Shown piece by piece: positions 1 through 7,304 of a stretch of 15,976 nt of DNA. Under the pieces are notes generated by a model. It did no database searches. It saw only the letters and a list, made by a program, of their open reading frames with translations, and had not been told where the DNA came from. Numbering within the stretch: position 1 is the first letter of the stretch; each line of letters opens with the position of its first letter. This stretch comes from Synergistaceae bacterium UBA5560 (GTDB lineage Bacteria > Synergistota > Synergistia > Synergistales > Aminiphilaceae). Location: positions 20,507 through 36,482 of the forward strand of contig DIMS01000087.1 in NCBI GenBank assembly GCA_002425685.1. The letters run 5' to 3'. A program made the translations under genes and the position numbers.

Positions 1-1096
1 GGCCGGGGCCGAAGCTCGTTCCGGCGTTGAGGGCCAGGCGTGCCTCGTGGACGAGGAAACGCTGCAGCTCCTCCGGGGTGAGTCCCAGGGAGCGGAAATC
101 CAGCCACGCCACATAGGTGCCCTCGGGTCGGACGTAGCCGACCGAGGGAAGGCGGTCCCGCAGGAAATTTCCGAGGAAGTTGAGGTTGTCTTCGAGGTAG
201 GTGAGGAGTGCCTCCAACCAGGGCTCACCCTTCCCGTAGGCGATTTCGAGGGCGAGCATGCCGAAGAGATTGCCGCCCTCGAGGTGCAGACTCTCCAGTT
301 TGTTCCTGAAAGTACGGCGCAGGTCCGGGTCCGGGATGATCGCCAGAGACGTCTGCAGTCCCGCGATGTTGAAGGTCTTGCTCGGGGCGAGGAGTGTCAC
401 CGTTCGTGCGGCGACCTCCGGTGCGAGGGAGGCCAGAGGGATGTGTGCGTGACCTCTGAAGACGATGTCCGCGTGAATCTCGTCGGAGACGAGAAGTGTT
501 CCCGAGCGGAGCGCACGCTCCGCCATGGCCTCGAGTTCCGCCCGTTTCCAGACCCGGCCCACGGGATTGTGAGGGCTGCAGCTGAGGAGCAGAGAGGTGT
601 TTTCTCCAAGACATCTCTCAAGGTCGTCCAGATCCATTTCCCAGGTTCCGTTTTTTTCGACGAGACGATTGACGGTGGTGACGCGGCTGTTCTTGTTGAT
701 GCTTTCGAAGAACGGGGGATACACGGGGCTCTGGATGACGACCCCTTCGCCGGGGAGCGTAAAGGCCCGGATCGCCAGAGCGATGCCGGGAACCACGCCG
801 GGGCAGGGAACGATCCAGTCGGGATGAATTTCCCAACGATAGCGTCGTTCCGTCCACGCCGCCACGGATTCGAAGAACGCGGGGCTGCGCATGGTGTATC
901 CGAACACGGGATGCGCCATCCGCTCCCGGAGTGCCGCCACCACTTCGGGTGGGGCCGCGAAGTCCATGTCGGCGATCCACAGGGGAAGAACGTCGCCGGA
1001 GCCGAAGATCGGCTCCAGATAGGAGGGATGCCATTTCTTCGCGTAGGTGGGAACTCGGTCGTAGATCGTGTCGAAATCGTAGATGTGTCTGTTCAC
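1..1096 (-). CDS. MalY/PatB-type PLP-dependent aminotransferase/C-S lyase (3' end cut by window edge)
   Basis: Cytosolic fold-type I PLP enzyme of the MalY/PatB branch, whose members are usually cystathionine beta-lyases or C-S lyases and sometimes aminotransferases. My reading of the reverse strand gives 365 codons before the window ends, against about 390 for the family, so only the C-terminal tail is missing. The N-terminus has YDFDTIYDRVPTYAKKW and PLWIADMDF, both typical of this branch. Asn177 in PHNPVG, Asp205 in SDEIH and the PLP lysine Lys240 in APSKTFNIAGL are all present. The GTG start overlaps the TGA of the upstream binding-protein gene as GTGA, and GGAGGAG lies about 7 bases before it, so translation is probably coupled. 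Substrate cannot be read from sequence. The context of peptide uptake and DAP enzymes suggests amino-acid catabolism, but a housekeeping cystathionine lyase is equally possible. Confidence 0.9.
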   Translation of the reverse strand, partial: MNRHIYDFDTIYDRVPTYAKKWHPSYLEPIFGSGDVLPLWIADMDFAAPPEVVAALRERMAHPVFGYTMRSPAFFESVAAWTERRYRWEIHPDWIVPCPGVVPGIALAIRAFTLPGEGVVIQSPVYPPFFESINKNSRVTTVNRLVEKNGTWEMDLDDLERCLGENTSLLLSCSPHNPVGRVWKRAELEAMAERALRSGTLLVSDEIHADIVFRGHAHIPLASLAPEVAARTVTLLAPSKTFNIAGLQTSLAIIPDPDLRRTFRNKLESLHLEGGNLFGMLALEIAYGKGEPWLEALLTYLEDNLNFLGNFLRDRLPSVGYVRPEGTYVAWLDFRSLGLTPEELQRFLVHEARLALNAGTSFGPG

Positions 1097-2823
1097 TCGT
1101 CTTTCTCCTCCTTCGGCAGTGTCACCGTCGTTCCGGAAAGATCCGGAGGTGCGGATGTATGTGCCTCCGCCCTGGATGGGATTGTAAGCGAGATTTCCGA
1201 GAAACGGTATTCTCCCGTGGCATAGAGGCGGAATCCTTCCACGTTTTTTCTCGCTAGGGCGAGATTGTACCCGTGGGCCAGGGGAACGACGGGTACCTCG
1301 TTGCGGAGAAGCTGCTGTGCCCGGAAATAGGCGATGAACCGCTCCTCCGGATCCCAGGAACGGCGGGCGCCGATGACGAACCGGTCGTAGTCGTCGTTCC
1401 CGTAGCGGCTGAGATTGTCTACGCTGCCACTCCTGAAGAGGGCGTGCAGGAAGTCATCGGGATCTCCTGTCGTGCCGATCCATCCGTCGAGGAAAAGCGG
1501 ATACCGGTGGCTGTAGGAATCATCCAGGTATTCCTCCCAGTTCTTGCGGACAAGGGTCACCCGAATGCCCACCCTGTCCAGATCTTCGCGGATTCGCGCC
1601 GCCACGCCGTCGCCGTCGGGCATGTAGGGGCGCGGAATGGGAAGGACGTTCAATTCCGTGTCGAAGCCGTTTTCGAGTCCGGCCTGAACGAGGAGTGCCC
1701 GCGCTCTCGCCGGGTCGTGGGGGAGCGCACGGAGTTCCGGGGCGAAGGCGAAGCTGTTCGGCGGGACCATGTTCTCCGCGGGTATGCCAAGGCCCCGAAA
1801 GACCTCCGTCACGAGTCGCTTCTTGTCGATCGCCATGGCCACGGCGCGCCGTACTCTGGGGTCATCGAAAGGTTTGTGCCGTGTGTCCATGGTGAGAAAT
1901 CCCACGTTCATGCCCGGTTGGGAGAAAAGCCGGAGGTGTTCCCGATCCCTGGGCGTCATTCGCTGAAGGACCTCCGGCGTGACGCCGTCGAAGGCGTCGA
2001 TGTCCCCGGAACGCAACGCCTGCAATCGTTCCAGGGGGGACTCGATGAGACGAAAGAGCACGCCGTCCATGCGAGCCTTGTCGCCCCAGTAGTCGTCGAA
2101 GCGTTCGAGGAGGATGTGCTCTTGCCTGCGCCACTCCGTGAAGCGGAACGGCCCCGTTCCCACGGGGTGTTCCCGGAGGAATGCCTCCCCCTTTTTACGG
2201 GCAGTTTCCGGGGAGATCATCAGCGGAAGGCTCGAGAGAAAAAGGAAAGGCGTGACGGGGACGGAGAGGCGCAGCCGCACTGTGCAGCTATCCAGTGCCT
2301 CCATTTTTTCGAAATCATAGTGCCAGAGGCCGGAATCGGCGCCTCTTCTCAGGTTGAAGAGGACCGCCTCGGCATTGAAGGGGGTGGCGTCGTGGAAGAG
2401 CACACCATCCCGAAGAAAGAAAGTCCAGGTCCTTCCGTCGGGAGACACATCCCAGGAGCTGGCGAGCCATGGAGTCAGTTGTGGAAGAACCTGTCCGGCC
2501 GGGGTGAAGGAGATCCGGACAAGGGGTTCGCAGACCTGGAAACACACCTTGGCGCTCTCTGCGTCCTCCATGGTGAGAGGGTCCAGGTCGATGGAATCTC
2601 CGCCCCTGGCGAAGACGAAAAGCGCTTTCGCATCCCCGAAACCCGTTCCCGCGGTCTCTCCGGCCATGGCTGGAAACGTCGTGAAGGCGACCCGGAGAAG
2701 GCACAGGAAGAGGAGCATCCGCCCCGAAAGCCTTTTTTCGAGCCGGAACGGCCTGTTCCCGTCCTGTCTTTCCGGAGGAATTTCCTTCCTGCCTCCGGCG
2801 GGGATGGTTCTCCGGGGAGACAT
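1093..2823 (-). CDS. Peptide/nickel-type ABC transporter substrate-binding protein (family 5)
   Basis: Periplasmic solute-binding protein of the DppA/OppA class (SBP_bac_5), 576 residues. A hydrophobic signal segment at about residues 36-54 ends in FPAMA, the likely signal peptidase I cleavage point; there is no lipobox cysteine, so it should be soluble in the periplasm. Family hallmarks follow: LTPWLASSWDVSPDGRTWTF, FLRDGVLFHDATPFNAEAV, GTGPFRFTEW, and DDPRVRRAVAMAIDKK. The chosen ATG lies 2 bp after the dapF stop and gives a long basic leader of about 35 residues; an internal ATG at codon 36 would leave no charged n-region. The reading frame stays open far upstream across dapF, but that part is a shadow. 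No permease genes adjoin it, so it probably feeds an ABC transporter encoded elsewhere, possibly the DppBCDF of this window. Ligand unknown; peptides are likely. Confidence 0.9.
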   Translation of the reverse strand: MSPRRTIPAGGRKEIPPERQDGNRPFRLEKRLSGRMLLFLCLLRVAFTTFPAMAGETAGTGFGDAKALFVFARGGDSIDLDPLTMEDAESAKVCFQVCEPLVRISFTPAGQVLPQLTPWLASSWDVSPDGRTWTFFLRDGVLFHDATPFNAEAVLFNLRRGADSGLWHYDFEKMEALDSCTVRLRLSVPVTPFLFLSSLPLMISPETARKKGEAFLREHPVGTGPFRFTEWRRQEHILLERFDDYWGDKARMDGVLFRLIESPLERLQALRSGDIDAFDGVTPEVLQRMTPRDREHLRLFSQPGMNVGFLTMDTRHKPFDDPRVRRAVAMAIDKKRLVTEVFRGLGIPAENMVPPNSFAFAPELRALPHDPARARALLVQAGLENGFDTELNVLPIPRPYMPDGDGVAARIREDLDRVGIRVTLVRKNWEEYLDDSYSHRYPLFLDGWIGTTGDPDDFLHALFRSGSVDNLSRYGNDDYDRFVIGARRSWDPEERFIAYFRAQQLLRNEVPVVPLAHGYNLALARKNVEGFRLYATGEYRFSEISLTIPSRAEAHTSAPPDLSGTTVTLPKEEKDE

Positions 2824-2825
2824 GG

Positions 2826-3713
2826 TCAGTCGCGACGAAGCGCCTTGTCGAGACGAGCGAGATACTCCGGAGAAAGGCGTTCCCGAAGCCCTTCCGCGGA
2901 GAGCATGCCTTCGGCGACGAAGGTCGTTTTCCCTTCGAGACGGATCCGGAAGACCAGTTTCTCCTCGCTTTCCTCGAAATGGACGGTGTTCACGCCCCCG
3001 GGGTTTTCCACCCGGATGGGTGACGCCATGCCGAACAAGCGGGCCGCCACGAGTGCCGAAGCGATGGAGCCCGTACCGCACGAGCGGGTGACGGCGTTCA
3101 CGCCGCGCTCGTAGGTGGTGGCACGGAGTGAGGAGGAGGAGAGTCGTGTGGCGACGTTCACATTTGTCCCCGAGGGGAAGAGCGGGGTAGGGCGGTCGAG
3201 GGATCTGCCGAGCAGGGTTATCCGTTCCGGTGTCCATTCCTCGGGGTGCTCTGGAAAGACGACGCAATGGGGTACACCGACGGTAAGGGCGTTGAGCGGG
3301 AGATCGCGCTCCCCGTCGGTCCAGGGGTGGTCGAAGAGCGCCTCTTTCAGAGACACCTTCCCCATGCCGATGATGACGGACGACTCGGTCACGTTGGCGG
3401 TGATGGGCCCCGCAAGAGTTTCGAAGGTCATCTCCGGAGGTGCCAGTTTCCGGACTGCCGCGTAACGGGCGAAACACCTGGCTCCGTTGCCGCACATCTC
3501 TCCCTCGGAGCCGTCGGCGTTGAAGATGCGCATACGGAGTTTCCCGTCCCGAAAGGGCTCGACCACGAGAATGCCATCGGCCCCGAGGGAATGCCGCCGT
3601 TCGCACAGGGCCGTTGCGAGAGCGGAGAGAAGGTCGTCTTCGAGAGTTGTTCCAAGGTTCTCCAGAACGAGAAAATCGTTTCCGTTGCCGTGCATTTTCG
3701 TGAAGGGTACCAT
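2826..3713 (-). CDS. dapF: Diaminopimelate epimerase (DapF family)
   Basis: Cofactor-independent racemase of 295 residues that interconverts LL- and meso-diaminopimelate in the lysine and peptidoglycan pathway. The N-terminus MVPFTKMHGNGNDFLVLEN is typical. The family signature N-x-D-G-S-x4-C-G-N-G-x-R is intact, placing the first catalytic cysteine at Cys74; the second is Cys212 in SCGTGS. Glu202-Arg203 of YERGV match the substrate-binding pair of known DapF enzymes. The loop between them and Cys212 is odd: it reads NAVTRS where most homologues have a Gly-Glu-Thr motif, so a relaxed or altered substrate (another amino-acid racemase of this family) is possible. A strong GGAAGGAG site precedes the ATG by 9 bases. 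It follows the kinase gene by 59 bp and is 2 bp from the binding-protein gene, suggesting one transcript. Confidence 0.93.
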   Translation of the reverse strand: MVPFTKMHGNGNDFLVLENLGTTLEDDLLSALATALCERRHSLGADGILVVEPFRDGKLRMRIFNADGSEGEMCGNGARCFARYAAVRKLAPPEMTFETLAGPITANVTESSVIIGMGKVSLKEALFDHPWTDGERDLPLNALTVGVPHCVVFPEHPEEWTPERITLLGRSLDRPTPLFPSGTNVNVATRLSSSSLRATTYERGVNAVTRSCGTGSIASALVAARLFGMASPIRVENPGGVNTVHFEESEEKLVFRIRLEGKTTFVAEGMLSAEGLRERLSPEYLARLDKALRRD

Positions 3714-3772
3714 GATGTCTTGCTCCTTCCTTCAGCGCCTGTCATCCCTCCCGAGGGGCCTGGAAGGAATGT

Positions 3773-5758
3773 CTATCGGAAAAGAACGGAATGTGGGGAT
3801 GAAAACGTTTCTCCATCGTCTCCGATCCTCACGGGAAGTGTGAACCGGAAGACGCTCCCTCTCTTCGGGGCGTTTTCCGCCCAGATGCGCCCTCCATGAT
3901 ATTCCACGATTTCCCGGCAGATGGAAAGCCCGAGTCCTGTACCCTGGTGATGCTGTTCCGGCCCTTCGTTGACCTGGCGAAACTTTTCGAAAATGGAGAG
4001 CAGGTTCTCCGGTGGAATGCCGATTCCCGTGTCGGCGACGCTCACCTCGACCTCGTCACCCAGAAGCGTTGCGGAAACGAGAACCTCGCCCGAAAGGGTG
4101 AATTTTGCCGCGTTGGAGAGGAGGTTCAGCAGAACCTGGAGAATGCGCCTGCGATCTCCGTAAAGAGCCGGCAACGACCTGGACACGGAGGATCGCACGG
4201 AGACAAGGTCCTCGTTGAAAAGAACCCTTGTTGCAGCGAGGGCCTGTTCCGTCACCTCGCTGAGGGGATACCATTCCATGTGCCATTCCATCTTGCCCGC
4301 ATCGAGTTTCGCCATGTCGAGAAGATCGTTGATGAGCGTCGTGAGGCGTTCCGCTTCGGAAAAAATGATGTCCAGCTCTTCGATGGAATCCTTCACGGCC
4401 CGGGCGCCTCCGTCGGATGGCGGGAAGAGAGGGAGGAGGACGGATTCGAGACGGCGGCGGAGCAGCTTCGAAAAGCCGAGGATGGATGTGAGAGGTGTTC
4501 TCAGTTCGTGGGAGACCACCGAGAGGAAGTGGTTTTTCGTCCTGTCCGCCTGGCGCATTTTCTCCAGGCTTGCCGTGACTTCTTCGGACATGGAATCGAA
4601 GGCCTGTTCAAGATCGATGATTTCGGTGATGCGGGCGTTTCTCGAGGAATTTTTCCTGGAGAAGCGTTCCTTGAGGGCGGCAAAACGGAGCATTTCCTCG
4701 GCGATGCGTGAAAAAGGTCGGGACGTCTCGTTGGCCACGTTCCAGAACAGAAGAAGTACTGCGACGGAGAAAAGGATGATCACGCCGAGGAGTGCCGTGC
4801 GATGTCTGGAGAAGATATTCTTCATGGCATCGAAATCGAGTTGGATGAAAAGGATCTGAGGGGTGCGAAAATAGGTCGAGCGTTGTTCGGTCCCCGTCCA
4901 GGGAAGCGCAATGCGGTATTTTGTGGAAGTGCCGTCGCGTTTCCAGGAAGCGCCCGCTCCTTTTCCTCCACGGGGAGGGAAATCCGCCGCAAAGGCGGAG
5001 AGTCCCGGCGCGGAGGAAGAAAACCCCTTCCACGCGGGCATTCCGTCCTCTGCGGAGTAGATTCCCGTGGCGGCGATGAACGAGAGCCCCTGCATGGTGG
5101 CGATGCGCCGGAAGAAGGGGTCGAAGAGTTCTTCCGGAATGGTGATGCGGATTTCCAGAATCCATTCGTCCAGGTTGAACCAGGCGCCGCAGATGAGTGA
5201 CGGGGACGAGGCGTCACCCAGTTCGAGGCGCTCCAGGCGCATTTCACCCAGGGTCATGAGTTGCAAGGTCCGGCGAGTACGCCTGTCCGCGGGTCTTCCG
5301 TCGGCGAAGCGGTTTGAATGGCGAACCCTCATGGTTTCGTCGTAAAGGATGAACTCCATCTGCCCATTGAAGGGGATGTGTTTTTCCTGTTCCACCGCCA
5401 TTTCCGCCTCTGCGATGAGGTTTTCCAGGATGCCCCATGGCAGTTCCCGAAGGGATGTTCCCTGGGAATAGAGATAGTCCTGTATGGAACGAAAGGTGTT
5501 CCAGAGAATGGCCTGATAGTTTCGCTCCACATCGGCGGCCTGTGTTTCGAGTTCCTCCAGGAGTTGTGTCACCTTCTCCACGGCCTCCCGCTCAAAGCCG
5601 GCGGCGAATTCCCGCGTGGTGTACTGGTCGATGGCGTGAACACCCGCAAGGAGAAGGAGGAGGGCTACCACGAGGATGCCTCCGGCCTGTACGGCGAGAT
5701 GACGGGAAAGGGAAACGCCCTTTACGTTCTTCCGGTGCATAAGATGTCGCCCTTCCAT
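3773..5758 (-). CDS. Membrane-bound sensor histidine kinase
   Basis: Two-component sensor kinase, 661 residues from the first ATG. A transmembrane helix at about 26-43 and a second at about 321-341 enclose a periplasmic sensor region of about 280 residues, which I cannot assign to a named fold (Cache-like by layout only). A HAMP-like or linker helix follows, then the HisKA domain with His417 in VSHELRTPLTSILGF, and the HATPase domain with an N-box (NLLSNAAKF, Asn549), G1 (DTGIGIPPE from 576), F-box (FEKFRQ) and G2 (GTGLGLS, 606-612). It is a complete kinase with no receiver domain. A second in-frame ATG 18 bases inside (at 5740) has a better GGAAGG ribosome site and may be the real start. It is divergent from a single-domain response regulator, its likely partner, and is probably co-transcribed with dapF. 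The stimulus is unknown. Confidence 0.93.
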   Translation of the reverse strand: MEGRHLMHRKNVKGVSLSRHLAVQAGGILVVALLLLLAGVHAIDQYTTREFAAGFEREAVEKVTQLLEELETQAADVERNYQAILWNTFRSIQDYLYSQGTSLRELPWGILENLIAEAEMAVEQEKHIPFNGQMEFILYDETMRVRHSNRFADGRPADRRTRRTLQLMTLGEMRLERLELGDASSPSLICGAWFNLDEWILEIRITIPEELFDPFFRRIATMQGLSFIAATGIYSAEDGMPAWKGFSSSAPGLSAFAADFPPRGGKGAGASWKRDGTSTKYRIALPWTGTEQRSTYFRTPQILFIQLDFDAMKNIFSRHRTALLGVIILFSVAVLLLFWNVANETSRPFSRIAEEMLRFAALKERFSRKNSSRNARITEIIDLEQAFDSMSEEVTASLEKMRQADRTKNHFLSVVSHELRTPLTSILGFSKLLRRRLESVLLPLFPPSDGGARAVKDSIEELDIIFSEAERLTTLINDLLDMAKLDAGKMEWHMEWYPLSEVTEQALAATRVLFNEDLVSVRSSVSRSLPALYGDRRRILQVLLNLLSNAAKFTLSGEVLVSATLLGDEVEVSVADTGIGIPPENLLSIFEKFRQVNEGPEQHHQGTGLGLSICREIVEYHGGRIWAENAPKRGSVFRFTLPVRIGDDGETFSSPHSVLFR

Positions 5759-5865
5759 GATAGACTTGTTTCCGTACGTCCCGTTCGCTTTTCGAGAGGA
5801 AGCGGAGCGTGAAGAATGTTTCGAAAGGAAAATTCGCGCTTCCGGGGAAGGGAGAGGTGCATGGC

Positions 5866-6243
5866 ATGGGAAAGGTTCTGGTGGTGGATGACGCCCCCGT
5901 CATTCGACTTCTCCTTACCAGAGTGTTCGAGACACTCCGGAAGGATGGCGTGGAGCTTCTCTTCGCCGAGGACGGGTACGAGGCGCTGCGCATTGTGGAG
6001 CAGGAGCACCCGAGGATGGTTTTTCTCGACGTGATGATGCTCGGGAAGAACGGCTTCGACGTCTGTCACACCATCAAGAAGGTGTGGAAGATGGAGGACG
6101 TGCATGTGGCCCTTCTCACGGCGAAGTGTCAGGATTCGGACAGGCGCAAGGGGGCCGAAGCAGGGGCGAACGAGTACATAACGAAACCCTTTGACCCCGA
6201 CGATCTTCTTGCCCGGGTGAAACTCGTTCTGGGCATTCCCTGA
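5866..6243 (+). CDS. Single-domain (CheY-like) response regulator
   Basis: A stand-alone receiver domain of 125 residues with no output domain. The acidic pair Asp8-Asp9 (VVDDAP), phosphoacceptor Asp55 (MVFLDVMML), Thr85 (ALLTAK) and Lys107 (YITKPFDPDDLL) are all in place, so it should be phosphorylatable. The start was set at the ATG before GKVLVVDD because GGGAGAGG lies about 9 bases upstream; the frame stays open for 19 more codons upstream, which do not look like a receiver N-terminus. It is divergent from the histidine kinase, with about 100 bp between them, and the two are probably partners. With no DNA-binding or enzymatic domain, it must act by protein contact or as a phosphorelay intermediate. 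Confidence 0.92.
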   Translation: MGKVLVVDDAPVIRLLLTRVFETLRKDGVELLFAEDGYEALRIVEQEHPRMVFLDVMMLGKNGFDVCHTIKKVWKMEDVHVALLTAKCQDSDRRKGAEAGANEYITKPFDPDDLLARVKLVLGIP

Positions 6244-6267
6244 AGAAGAGAACGCCGGTGCTTCTTC
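6242..6267 (+). other. Small inverted repeat at the end of the response-regulator gene
   Basis: GAAGAAG (6242-6248) and CTTCTTC (6261-6267) can form a 7-bp stem with a 12-nt loop spanning the stop codon. No T-run follows, so it is at best a weak terminator or mRNA 3'-end structure. Confidence 0.3.
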
Positions 6268-6305
6268 TCTCCGGAAGGCATCGACGCTGTTACCCGAGAG
6301 CGTTT

Positions 6306-6358
6306 CCCATACGCGGACAGGCTCTTTCCCGGCGGGAAGGGGCCTGTCCGCGTATGGG
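6306..6358. terminator. Long perfect hairpin between convergent genes, possible bidirectional terminator
   Basis: A perfect 17-bp inverted repeat: the left arm (6306-6322) begins CCCATACGCGG and the right arm (6342-6358) ends CCGCGTATGGG. The 19-nt loop can itself pair (TTCCC-GGC-GGGAA). It lies between the convergent response regulator (stop 6243) and FCD regulator (stop 6408), where a shared terminator would be expected. Neither strand has a proper T-run after the stem, so intrinsic termination is uncertain; RNA processing or blockade of antisense readthrough are alternatives. Confidence 0.5.
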
Positions 6359-6407
6359 GCGCTTCTGTTGTGTCGCCGTAGGGGTTTTCGGCCTTGCATG
6401 ACCGTCG

Positions 6408-7154
6408 TCAGAGATGGTGATGTTCCCGAAAGAAGGCCGCCACATCTCCGATGATGCCATCGATGTGGGTGAGCATGGCCTGTTCTGCGGCAGTGGGATC
6501 TTTCGCGGCAATGGCCTCGTAGATCGGCCGGTGATAACCGCCCAGGGGATGTTTTCCCGTGCGCCGGATGGCAGTGAGAACATGAGCGAGTTCCGTGTCC
6601 TGGCGAATGAGATTCATCGCCGCGGCGAGGACGAGATTGCCCCCGGCTCTCGCCACTGCCTCGTGAAACTTTCTGTCCGTGGTTTCTGCGGCGTTTTCGT
6701 TTCCGCTGCGGATATCCAGAAGCGCGGCGAAGTTGCCGATTTCCTGGAGGTCCCGTTCGGTGGCGAAAATGGCGGCGAGGCGGGCGGTTTCCCGCTCCAG
6801 TGCCCGTCGTGCCCCGAGGACATCCAGAAGTTTCTTCGGGCCCGACGAGGCGAGTTCCTCAAGCAATTCCCGGGCGAGCATCTCCCGCGTGCCTGCGGCC
6901 CGTAATTCCTCGAGACGCGCTTTTCCCGAGGGAGAGAGCACTCTCCCCCGGTTGCTGCGTCGCTCCGTGTATCCTTTGCAATCCAGGTCCCAGAGAAGAC
7001 GCCCCGCCGTGGCCATACTGAGGGAAAGTCCATGGGAACGGAGGGCCTCCGCCAGAGCCCCTGCGCCGACTGGTGTCATGTTTTCCGCGAGTACTTCCAG
7101 GGTGAGGCGTTCCACCTCGTTGTCTTCTGTTCCGGAAGTTCTGCTCTGCGCCAT
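6408..7154 (-). CDS. FCD-domain transcriptional regulator with RNase R/NrpR-like winged helix
   Basis: Ligand-responsive DNA-binding regulator, 248 residues from the chosen ATG. Residues 14-80 form a winged helix (LTLEVLAENMTPVGAGALAEAL...GLSLSMATAGRLLWDLDCKGY...RGRVLSPSGKARL) that resembles the HTH_12 type (RNase R/NrpR N-terminal) rather than the usual GntR helix-turn-helix. Residues about 115-240 are an all-helical FCD domain whose usual metal/ligand residues appear as Asp160, His164, His208 and His230; FCD proteins typically bind small carboxylates. The frame is open to an ATG at 7286, but the upstream codons look non-domain and GGGGAG precedes the chosen ATG by about 11 bases. It lies downstream of ddh and the ThDP enzyme on the same strand, so it may regulate them and the divergent dpp operon. 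Confidence 0.87.
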   Translation of the reverse strand: MAQSRTSGTEDNEVERLTLEVLAENMTPVGAGALAEALRSHGLSLSMATAGRLLWDLDCKGYTERRSNRGRVLSPSGKARLEELRAAGTREMLARELLEELASSGPKKLLDVLGARRALERETARLAAIFATERDLQEIGNFAALLDIRSGNENAAETTDRKFHEAVARAGGNLVLAAAMNLIRQDTELAHVLTAIRRTGKHPLGGYHRPIYEAIAAKDPTAAEQAMLTHIDGIIGDVAAFFREHHHL

Positions 7155-7241
7155 GCGCGTCTCGTCTCCCCTCTTCCGGGAAGATATGGGTGGTCCGTTG
7201 TCTTTCATTCCGTTGTGTGCACGAAGCTTTCCGGCGATTCC

Positions 7242-7274
7242 CCGGGAAACGGCCGCTTGGAGGGTTTTTCCCGG
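7242..7274 (-). other. Inverted repeat between the ThDP-enzyme and regulator genes
   Basis: CCGGGAAA (7242-7249) and TTTCCCGG (7267-7274) form an 8-bp stem with a 17-nt loop just after the ThDP-enzyme stop. There is no T-run in the minus-strand transcript, so it is not a convincing terminator; it could reduce readthrough into the regulator gene or stabilise the mRNA. Confidence 0.3.
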
Positions 7275-7304
7275 TTTGCCCCGCATTGAAGGCGGAGGCG
7301 GTCT

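Noticed and set aside
47..1225. 392-codon plus-strand open frame
   Set aside because: Antisense to the clear MalY/PatB-type enzyme; no domain-like sequence, and it arises from high GC in codon third positions.
1273..3114. 613-codon plus-strand open frame
   Set aside because: Antisense shadow of the binding-protein gene and dapF; composition is Arg/Gly/Glu-rich with no recognisable motif.
2824..3606. Upstream extension of the binding-protein frame giving 837 residues
   Set aside because: This part overlaps dapF in another phase and encodes Arg-rich nonsense; the signal peptide begins after the 2823 start.
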